From positions 1 to 36,859 of the forward strand of contig NZ_NOJY02000032.1 of NCBI RefSeq assembly GCF_002250835.2: 36,859 nt of DNA. Reading direction: 5' to 3'. This DNA is from Romboutsia weinsteinii. Lineage in GTDB: Bacteria; Bacillota; Clostridia; Peptostreptococcales; Peptostreptococcaceae. Below the pieces are notes generated by a model. The model was not told the DNA's origin. It worked only from the letters and a program-made list of their open reading frames with translations, and made no database searches. Position 1 is the first letter of the stretch, and every line of letters begins with the position of its first letter. The position numbers and the translations under genes are program-made. Of this stretch, positions 7,152 through 13,956 are shown piece by piece.

Positions 7152-8561
7152 TTATAAAATTGGCGCTTGGTTATTCATTGAATATCCATCATCTCTAACA
7201 TCACTAATATCTAGCCTATCATCTTTTATTTCAACCTTGCTAAGTTTTTTAACTGATCCATAAGGCTCTTTTAATGAAAGCTTATCTCCTCTTCCAGAAA
7301 TAACCCATAAAGTTTTGTACCCTCTAGGTATTACTTTTAACTTATCTTCACCTTCACCATCAGTAAAGTATACCAATAGATTAATCTTTTTATTATTAGC
7401 ATATTCAAAAACTGGAGTAAACTTAGTGCCTCCTCTTATATTAATTCTATCTTTTATATCCTTTATAGATTTAGCTTTATAAACACGTCTAATTTGGTTA
7501 TCACATTCTATAATAGTAATTTCGTGGTTATAATTTTTTACTATATTAAGCACTTCTTTAATTGCTTGCTTAAATTCTTCATCACTAATACTTCCACTTA
7601 TATCAAGTGCTACTGCTATTTCTGCTTTATGACTTCTAAGCTGACCTCTTAAATCTAGTCTATTTGGCTGTCTTCTATTTCTTCTTGTTATAGTCTTCTT
7701 TTTATTACTTTCAACTGTTCCCATTAATTTATTAAGATATAAATTCCAAGGTAATTCTCCCTTGCTGTTTTTAAGTGATGATATAAGACCTTCTAGATAA
7801 GCTGGCGTTTTACCTTTTTGAGAATTATTAATAAATTTCTCAGTAAATTCTTTAAGAGTTTTTTCATCTATATCATCAGAATCTTTCCATATATCATGGG
7901 TTCTTTCTGGGTTATAATCAGTTTCTATATTTTCATCTATATTACTATCGTGCTCTTCGCCATTTTCATCTACTTCTTGTAAATCCAACTCAGTTTGAAT
8001 TTTGTCTACATAATATTCAAAAGACTCATATGGCTCAAGTGTTAAAGAATAATGTGCATTTACCCACTCCAAAGTAGTCGCATATGGAGGTAAGTTATTT
8101 AAATATTTATTTACTACTATATCCATTGCCATATTAATAGCCAATTTACTATACTTATCTTTTAATTCTTTTGATCTTATTAAGTGCTGTGATAATATAT
8201 GAAGAATTTCATGCTTTATTGTACTCTCCATTTGTTTCATATTAAGATTTAAAAAGATTATTGGGTTAAAATATATAACATATTTAGCTTCTTTAAAGTT
8301 TACAGATGTCGGGCTACTTATATCAAATCTAATTTCCCTTAATGTTTGAAATAAAAAATATCCATAGAAATTATCTTTCTCTTCCATAAGACTTAAATTA
8401 ACTTTATCTACAAGACTAAAAAAATCATTTTTAAAATCTTGTGGTATATCTATTTCAAGCTTATCACCACTTTTATTCGCCTTTGACATAGAGTACGTAT
8501 TTATAATTTTATTCGCTTTATCATAAAGCTCTTTTGTTTGTTTCTCAAAATAACTTTCCAT
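7152..8561 (-). CDS. Metallopeptidase-like/VWA-domain protein (DUF2201)
   Basis: This 469-residue cytoplasmic protein has two recognisable parts. The N-terminal half holds HEILH at 117-121, with a further His at 126 and the conserved MAMDIVVNKY downstream, as in the putative metallopeptidase domain of DUF2201. An acidic linker (about 185-235) follows. The C-terminal part is a VWA-like domain with an intact MIDAS: DISGS at 320-324, GGTKFTP and a later FTDGEGE. It lies 3 bp after the MoxR ATPase gene, with AAGGAG before its ATG. MoxR-VWA pairs act together as ATP-driven chaperone or maturation machines (RavA-ViaA is the model). Whether the zinc site is catalytic is unknown. It is the last gene of a three-gene cassette. 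Confidence 0.85.
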   Translation of the reverse strand: MESYFEKQTKELYDKANKIINTYSMSKANKSGDKLEIDIPQDFKNDFFSLVDKVNLSLMEEKDNFYGYFLFQTLREIRFDISSPTSVNFKEAKYVIYFNPIIFLNLNMKQMESTIKHEILHILSQHLIRSKELKDKYSKLAINMAMDIVVNKYLNNLPPYATTLEWVNAHYSLTLEPYESFEYYVDKIQTELDLQEVDENGEEHDSNIDENIETDYNPERTHDIWKDSDDIDEKTLKEFTEKFINNSQKGKTPAYLEGLISSLKNSKGELPWNLYLNKLMGTVESNKKKTITRRNRRQPNRLDLRGQLRSHKAEIAVALDISGSISDEEFKQAIKEVLNIVKNYNHEITIIECDNQIRRVYKAKSIKDIKDRINIRGGTKFTPVFEYANNKKINLLVYFTDGEGEDKLKVIPRGYKTLWVISGRGDKLSLKEPYGSVKKLSKVEIKDDRLDISDVRDDGYSMNNQAPIL

Positions 8562-8564
8562 ATA

Positions 8565-9695
8565 CTAGCTCCTTATTAAACTATAAGATGCAAAATATTG
8601 TTCTACAAACTCTTCATTTTCTATAGCTATTTTATATACTTCTGTATAACTATTTTTAATATCTTTCATAATTCCTACCATTAAATCTATCGGATATAAT
8701 TTTAAAAACTCCATAAATCTATTAATATAATAGTTCGACTCAGTATTATCATTTTTTATATTCGATTCTAAGCTTTTTAGAATATTCATTGCTGATAAAT
8801 AAAGTCTTGTATGGCTTTCGCTTTTTACTCTTTCAATAACATCTAAACTCAAAGTATCTCCTAAGAATACATCTTCATAAGACACTAATGGACTATAATC
8901 TGCTTCAACAAAACTTATAAACTCTTCTGCAATAACCTTACCTACATTTCCTTTTATAACATTTAAAAATACCGATTTTGGTATTGAATCTTTTTTCTCT
9001 TTATACATTTTGTAACTCTTAGAAACTCTTTCATAACTTCTTGGGGTTGCACGTACATCACCTTCATTTATTCTGTGTAAATATTCTGGGAATGTTGAAA
9101 TAAATTCTATAACCTTTGGCTCAATACCCGCACCGATTGCCCAATTTAACCACTGTGTATAATTAGGTTCCATGTTCAACCATACAAATCTATTTTCTTG
9201 AGCTGCATCCATATCCACAACTTGATAATCAAAATCTGAACCATATTTACTTGATGGGTTCATTGCTGCTAATATCTTTACATCATCATGTAACTTGTAT
9301 CCATTAATTTCTCTATTTAATATTAAATTCATAAGTTCCTGTTGCACTGTATGCTCACAACGATTTATCTCATCTATAAATAAAAGAACTATTTTACCTT
9401 TAGCCATTTCTTCATCGATTTCTCTTAATTTATTATGAACTGCGTATACTGTCGCTTTCTTTTCTATCTCACAACCATTTGAATTACTTACTACATAAGA
9501 TTCTACAGTTGGAAGACCTCCTATTTCACCTTCTTTAAGAAGATTTCCATCAATAACAATTAAACTCCAATTATTTTCATAAGCCAACTTCTTTGCTAAA
9601 GCTGTTTTTCCTATTCCACTTTCTCCAACTACTAAGGGTACTTCTTTTGTTGCTAATACTAAGTCAACACTCTTTAATGTATCTATAAAATTCAT
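8565..9695 (-). CDS. MoxR-family AAA+ ATPase
   Basis: This 376-residue AAA+ protein has Walker A GESGIGKT at 24-31, Walker B IVLLFIDE at 102-109 followed by the INR seen in MoxR/dynein-like AAA proteins, and a sensor-1 stretch ILAAMNPSS. An arginine-rich VRATPRSYER segment is likely sensor 2. These ATPases form hexamers and remodel or activate partner proteins through a VWA co-factor. Here the partner gene follows immediately and the 22-residue-repeat gene precedes by 12 bp, so the three are surely one transcript. The ATG follows TAGGAGAGAG. No regulator or effector gene is attached. The substrate is unknown; the repeat protein is the natural candidate for adaptor or client. Confidence 0.9.
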   Translation of the reverse strand: MNFIDTLKSVDLVLATKEVPLVVGESGIGKTALAKKLAYENNWSLIVIDGNLLKEGEIGGLPTVESYVVSNSNGCEIEKKATVYAVHNKLREIDEEMAKGKIVLLFIDEINRCEHTVQQELMNLILNREINGYKLHDDVKILAAMNPSSKYGSDFDYQVVDMDAAQENRFVWLNMEPNYTQWLNWAIGAGIEPKVIEFISTFPEYLHRINEGDVRATPRSYERVSKSYKMYKEKKDSIPKSVFLNVIKGNVGKVIAEEFISFVEADYSPLVSYEDVFLGDTLSLDVIERVKSESHTRLYLSAMNILKSLESNIKNDNTESNYYINRFMEFLKLYPIDLMVGIMKDIKNSYTEVYKIAIENEEFVEQYFASYSLIRS

Positions 9696-9707
9696 TTTGT
9701 CTCTCTC

Positions 9708-10511
9708 CTATATCATCTTTAGTTTTTCATCTACTGCTATTTTCTTCGACTTTTTACTTCCATATTTATAAATGAACATTATCTTGTCCATTGGTATAGT
9801 CTTACTATTTTTATCTATAATACTACAATTTAGAAAATCCCTAACATACTTTTCTTCTATATCTTCCTTTGATAGAGATTCTTTTAATACTTCTTCTAAT
9901 TCATCTTTAGATATTTCTTTCTCAATATATTTAAGTACTAAAATATTTACCTTCAAAATTTCTAACATTTTATTTTTATCTAAATTAGTTATAAAACTTA
10001 TAGCCGCCTCATTGTTCTTAACGGCTGCAAGTTCTGCACTATGACTAGGTGGCTTCATATACCTTAATGCACTATAATTTATTTTCACAGCTTCTTCTTG
10101 TGCACTTTCACAAGGCTCTTTTATATATTTTATTGAGTCATAATTTTTTCTTACAGCTAATAATTGTAACTCCTCACTTGGATCTTTGATATATTGGATA
10201 GCCCATCCAGATTTATTTATGGCTAATTTAATGACCTTATCAGTTGGATTTTTGATGCAATCTAATACGCTCCATCCGTCATCTATAGCTTTTATCATCA
10301 TCTCTTCTGTAGGATTATTTATAAATTTAATTGATCTAGCATTATTATCTATAGCTAGTGCTTCCATTTCTCTAGTTGGATTATCTATATATTCTAATAA
10401 GAGTCCATTCTTTTTAATAGCAAGTAACTTCATCTCATCTGTAGGATTATTTATAGTTTTTATAATAGCAGGATTTATTTTTATAGTTTCAATAAGTTTT
10501 AATTCTTCCAT
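9708..10511 (-). CDS. Protein with seven 22-residue repeats, first gene of MoxR/VWA cassette
   Basis: This 267-residue soluble protein is dominated by seven contiguous 22-residue repeats from residue 22 to about 175. The consensus is NPT-x-EM-x2-LAI-x2-N-x2-SI-x-YIK: for example NPTDEMKLLAIKKNGLLLEY, NPTREMEALAIDNNARSIKF and NPTEEMMIKAIDDGWSVLDC, each plus two residues. The last copies drift (DPSEEL, EPCESA, PPSHSA). The pattern predicts a helical-hairpin solenoid and recalls DUF4116-type repeats, which are mostly known from eukaryotes and giant viruses. The C-terminal 90 residues are not repeated and are rich in Lys/Glu. It opens the operon (start behind GAAAGG) before the MoxR and VWA genes, so a role as substrate adaptor or client is likely but inferred. 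Confidence 0.8.
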   Translation of the reverse strand: MEELKLIETIKINPAIIKTINNPTDEMKLLAIKKNGLLLEYIDNPTREMEALAIDNNARSIKFINNPTEEMMIKAIDDGWSVLDCIKNPTDKVIKLAINKSGWAIQYIKDPSEELQLLAVRKNYDSIKYIKEPCESAQEEAVKINYSALRYMKPPSHSAELAAVKNNEAAISFITNLDKNKMLEILKVNILVLKYIEKEISKDELEEVLKESLSKEDIEEKYVRDFLNCSIIDKNSKTIPMDKIMFIYKYGSKKSKKIAVDEKLKMI

Positions 10512-10556
10512 AACATGCCTTTCTATTTTTAATTTTATTATATATGATTATTTCTT

Positions 10557-10584
10557 ATTATAATTAATATACTTTTTAAGTCAA
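10557..10584 (-). promoter_or_regulatory. Promoter of the repeat-protein/MoxR/VWA cassette
   Basis: TTGACT (10584-10579), a 16-bp spacer and a perfect TATAAT (10562-10557) lie about 46 bp before the start codon at 10511. This is a strong housekeeping-type promoter, with no operator-like repeat around it. Confidence 0.7.
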
Positions 10585-10615
10585 TTTAAACAGAATAATT
10601 ATACCAATATATAAT

Positions 10616-10653
10616 AAAAATCCCTAAAGCTATGATAACCCTAGGGATTTTTA
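10616..10653. terminator. Terminator of the malY-nhaC operon
   Basis: AAAATCCCTA and TAGGGATTTT form a 10-bp stem with U-runs in both orientations. It lies just beyond the stop of the small membrane protein gene on the minus strand. Confidence 0.88.
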
Positions 10654-10674
10654 CTATATACAAGTAACTTAATT

Positions 10675-10953
10675 TTATATTCTAAGTAATTTACTTTTTT
10701 CTTTTGGTGCAATTATAGCTGATATAAACATCAATATTATACTTATAATCCAAGGTTTTAATCCAAAGTGATTAAATAATATATTAGCTCCTGAAGCTGT
10801 AACTAAGGTATATTTTAGTATAAGTAAAAATATATTTTTAGACATCTTACTAGATAACATCATTTTAAAACATAATGTAACCATTCTTACTCCTATAAAA
10901 GCTACTATTAATCCTATAATATCTTGAATCAAATAATAATAATGAAATTCCAT
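10675..10953 (-). CDS. Small membrane protein encoded after nhaC
   Basis: This 92-residue protein has about three hydrophobic segments (roughly residues 7-30, 40-57 and 66-84) and a basic tail. It starts 19 bp after the nhaC stop, behind AAGGAG, so it is co-transcribed with and probably works alongside the antiporter. I do not recognise the family. The spacing and shared terminator place it in the sigma-54-driven malY operon. It might be an accessory subunit of the transporter, but this is only an inference from position. Confidence 0.7.
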   Translation of the reverse strand: MEFHYYYLIQDIIGLIVAFIGVRMVTLCFKMMLSSKMSKNIFLLILKYTLVTASGANILFNHFGLKPWIISIILMFISAIIAPKEKSKLLRI

Positions 10954-10972
10954 AACTAATTACTCCTTATTT

Positions 10973-12403
10973 TTATATGACTTCAGCTTCTTCTTGTAAT
11001 ACTTTATATTCTTCTTCTGTATAGGTCTTCATACTAAATCCAGTAACACCATATATAAATGATATTATTGGAGTTATCCAACTCAAGAAACAATATGGTA
11101 TAAATTCAAATGGAGATACTCCTAATGTTTGTCCACAGAATATTGCATTTGAGTTCCATGGTATTAATGGACCGCCTAAAGTAGCTGTGTCTTCTATTAT
11201 CCTTGATAAATTTTCAGGCTTTAATTTAAATTCTTTATATAATGGCGACATTACAGTTCCTACGAATACAGATGTAAACATCATTGATGAACTAAATGCA
11301 TTGGCTGCGTAACTTGCTATAAATGTAGAACCAACTAATTTAGCTCTTGAGTTACCTATCTTATCTATCATTGGTTGTAATAGTACTTCTAAAAATCCAG
11401 TCTTTTGAAGTATACCAGCTATAACGAATACTATAAATACTAGTATTACAGTTTCTGCCATACTCATTATTCCACCACGATTTAATAATTTATCTGCATA
11501 GTGAAGTCCTGTATCTATAGAGTACCCATTTAACATATAGTTTAGTAAATCCCCTATTTTTTCACCTTCACGAACAGCTGCAATTCCTGCACCAAGTACT
11601 GCTGAGCATAATATTGATACTATTGGTGGCTTTTGTAGTAATAATAAAGCTAATAATAATATAATTGGTATTAATGATATAAATCCGATTTCAAAGTTCT
11701 GGTTTAGAACAGACATTACTTCATTTATTTGGTTGTAGTCTATTGTGTTATTTGCATATTTGAATCCTATTACTGTGTATAATATTATACATAATATATA
11801 AGATGGAACTGTTGTAAGTGTCATATGTTTTATATGAGTTATAACATCAGTTTTGCAGACTGCTGCTGCTAGATTTGTAGAATCTGATAATGGAGATATT
11901 TTGTCTCCAAAAAATGCTCCTGATATTATTGCTCCAGCTGTAAGCCCAGGAGGTACCCCCATACTTGTACCTATACTCATTAATGCTATACCAGAAGTCC
12001 CTAATGTCCCCCAAGAAGTTCCTGTTGCTATTGATGTTAATGAACATACTATTAACGTAGTAAGTAAGAAATACTTAGGTGTTATCACTGTAAGTCCACT
12101 GTAAACTATTGTTGGTATAGTTCCTGCTGATATCCAAGTAGCTATTAATACACCAACAGAAAGTATAATTATATTAGATTGAAATGCATCTTTACCTACA
12201 GAGAATCCAAATTCCTCTATCTCTGAATTCGTATATCCTAGTTTCATAGCTGCTGGTACAACTATTAACCATGATAATAGAAACATTGTTGTTATAGATG
12301 CATCAAATACAACCATACCAGTAGTTGTTAAGGCTATTATTGCAAACATTACTAGTGCTGCATATTTAAATGTCGGTTTTCTTTTCTCAATGTTTTTGCT
12401 CAT
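10973..12403 (-). CDS. nhaC: NhaC-family Na+/H+ (or substrate/ion) antiporter
   Basis: This 476-residue membrane protein has about 11-12 helices. The family signature is present near residues 155-185: SGAFFGDKISPLSDSTNLAA, preceded by TSIATGTSWGTLGTSGIALM. NhaC relatives exchange Na+ for protons, and some (such as MleN) couple this to organic acids. Here the gene lies 120 bp downstream of a C-S lyase gene and belongs to the same sigma-54 operon. Transport of an amino-acid-derived substrate or product is therefore as likely as simple ion balance. The ATG follows GGGGGAG. An 18-bp perfect hairpin sits between malY and this gene and may adjust its expression. Confidence 0.88.
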   Translation of the reverse strand: MSKNIEKRKPTFKYAALVMFAIIALTTTGMVVFDASITTMFLLSWLIVVPAAMKLGYTNSEIEEFGFSVGKDAFQSNIIILSVGVLIATWISAGTIPTIVYSGLTVITPKYFLLTTLIVCSLTSIATGTSWGTLGTSGIALMSIGTSMGVPPGLTAGAIISGAFFGDKISPLSDSTNLAAAVCKTDVITHIKHMTLTTVPSYILCIILYTVIGFKYANNTIDYNQINEVMSVLNQNFEIGFISLIPIILLLALLLLQKPPIVSILCSAVLGAGIAAVREGEKIGDLLNYMLNGYSIDTGLHYADKLLNRGGIMSMAETVILVFIVFVIAGILQKTGFLEVLLQPMIDKIGNSRAKLVGSTFIASYAANAFSSSMMFTSVFVGTVMSPLYKEFKLKPENLSRIIEDTATLGGPLIPWNSNAIFCGQTLGVSPFEFIPYCFLSWITPIISFIYGVTGFSMKTYTEEEYKVLQEEAEVI

Positions 12404-12470
12404 TTTATAACTCCCCCAAGTTTTACAGTATTTTATAATAACGTTTTCATATTTAAATTAATTTATTGTT

Positions 12471-12513
12471 GTACCACGAAATAGATTATTTTAATTAATC
12501 TATTTCGTGGTAC
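12471..12513. repeat. 18-bp perfect hairpin between malY and nhaC
   Basis: The arms at 12471-12488 and 12496-12513 are perfect complements of 18 bp (GTACCACGAAATAGATTA and its reverse complement), separated by TTTTAAT. There is no U-run on either strand, so this is not a standard terminator. It starts 10 bp past the malY stop and could cap the malY mRNA 3' end, set differential expression or partly attenuate transcription. Confidence 0.85.
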
Positions 12514-12523
12514 CTAAGCATTT

Positions 12524-13693
12524 CTACTTAGTAATAGCTTTCTTTATTCTAGCTAATCCATCTTCAACCATAACTCTAGGACAAGCTAAATTTATTCTTT
12601 GGTATCCTTTTCCACCAATTCCAAAAGATGTTCCATTATTTAATGCAACCTTACCTTCTTCAACTAAAGCTTTCGCTACTTCTTCATCACTTAGCCCAGT
12701 TCCACTGAAGTCTACCCATAGTAAATATGTCCCCTCAGGCTTTTTAACTTTTAATGAAGGAATATTTTCTTCTATATACTTTATTGCAAAATCAACATTA
12801 CCTTCTAAATATACTATAAATTCATCTAACCATTCTTCTCCATGGTTATAAGCTGCTTCTGTTGCTACTAAGCTGAATGCATTATTTCTTCTTATATCTA
12901 TTCTAGCAAATGCTGAGTCTAATCTTTTATAATCCTCTTCATTTGGTAATACAACTTGAGACATCTGTAATCCAGCTATATTAAATGTTTTAGTCGGCGC
13001 CATACAAGTTATACTATTTTGTGCGAATTCCTCATTTATTGATGCAAACGGAGTATGTTTATGACCGTTGAATATTATATCACTATGTATCTCATCTGAG
13101 ATAACTTTTACATTATGCTTAATGCATATGTCTCCAAGATTTTGTAACTCTTCTTTAGTCCATACTCTACCTACTGGATTGTGCGGATTACATAATATAA
13201 ACATCTTTACATCTTTTATTTTTGATTCTATATCTTCATAATCCATTACATAGTTTCCATCTTCTAACTTAACTAATGGACTTATTACTAATTCTCTACC
13301 ATTATCTTTTACAACACTATTAAAAGGACTATACACTGGCTCTTGTATCATTATCTTGTCATTCTTTTCAGTCATTTCTTGTATTATTAAACTTACTGAT
13401 GGTATAACACCTGGGCTAAATATTAACCAATCACTTTTTATTTCCCATCCGTATCTTCTAGCTGCCCAGTTTACAATTGACTCATTGTAAGAATCAGGTC
13501 TAGTTGTATATCCATAGATACCTTGTTCTAATCTTTCTCTCATAGCATCAATTATACATGGAGCAGTTTTAAAATCCATATCTGCTACCCACATAGGAAG
13601 AAGATCGTTACTTCCATATTTTTTATCCATTTCTGACCATTTTGCAGAATAGTTGTTACTTCTGTCTATTACAGCTTCAAAATCATAACTCAT
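12524..13693 (-). CDS. malY: MalY/PatB-type PLP-dependent C-S lyase
   Basis: This 389-residue fold-type I PLP enzyme of the MalY/PatB subgroup shows the subgroup start DLLPMWVADMDF near 30-41, CNPHNPVGRVW at 168-178, the cofactor Asp in ISDEIH (D200) and the PLP lysine in APTKTFNIAG (K235). These enzymes catalyse beta-elimination of cystathionine, cysteine or cystine, giving pyruvate, ammonia and a thiol or sulfide by way of 2-aminoacrylate. It is the first gene of the operon with nhaC and a small membrane protein. The ATG follows CGGAGG, and a sigma-54 promoter lies 42 bp upstream. Together with ridA under the same type of promoter, this supports a catabolic role. An aminotransferase label would be a common misannotation. 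Confidence 0.88.
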   Translation of the reverse strand: MSYDFEAVIDRSNNYSAKWSEMDKKYGSNDLLPMWVADMDFKTAPCIIDAMRERLEQGIYGYTTRPDSYNESIVNWAARRYGWEIKSDWLIFSPGVIPSVSLIIQEMTEKNDKIMIQEPVYSPFNSVVKDNGRELVISPLVKLEDGNYVMDYEDIESKIKDVKMFILCNPHNPVGRVWTKEELQNLGDICIKHNVKVISDEIHSDIIFNGHKHTPFASINEEFAQNSITCMAPTKTFNIAGLQMSQVVLPNEEDYKRLDSAFARIDIRRNNAFSLVATEAAYNHGEEWLDEFIVYLEGNVDFAIKYIEENIPSLKVKKPEGTYLLWVDFSGTGLSDEEVAKALVEEGKVALNNGTSFGIGGKGYQRINLACPRVMVEDGLARIKKAITK

Positions 13694-13734
13694 AATTAAA
13701 TTACCTCCGTCATTTTTGATTACATCTTTATATA

Positions 13735-13751
13735 AGCAATAGGCGTGCCAA
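13735..13751 (-). promoter_or_regulatory. Sigma-54 (-24/-12) promoter of malY operon
   Basis: On the minus strand TTGGCAC-N5-TTGCT matches the sigma-54 consensus TGGCAC-N5-TTGCW at every conserved base. The -12 element lies 42 bp before the malY start codon. The enhancer-binding protein needed to open it is encoded immediately upstream. Confidence 0.9.
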
Positions 13752-13874
13752 CTTTATAAAAATGTTTTAAAAAATAAAATTACCTCAAATTCCATAGTTT
13801 TAAGCATTTATTTTTAGATAAAGATATTCTTATTTATTTATTATATTTTCTATTAAACCCCGTTTACCCCTTTT

Positions 13875-13922
13875 TAAAAATAAATAGGTTCAATGAGTTA
13901 GTATTTTAACCCATTGAACCCA
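13875..13922 (-). terminator. Inverted repeat: EBP terminator and/or enhancer site
   Basis: Arms at 13887-13900 and 13907-13920 (GGTTCAATGAGTTA against TAACCCATTGAACC) form a 14-bp stem with one G-U pair. On the minus strand it is followed by TATTTATTTTT, so it can terminate the enhancer-binding-protein gene, which stops at 13957. It also sits about 135-170 bp upstream of the malY -24 element, the usual place for an activator site, so a dual role is possible. Confidence 0.6.
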
Positions 13923-13956
13923 TTTTCAAAATAATTATAGTTTACTAAAATTATAA

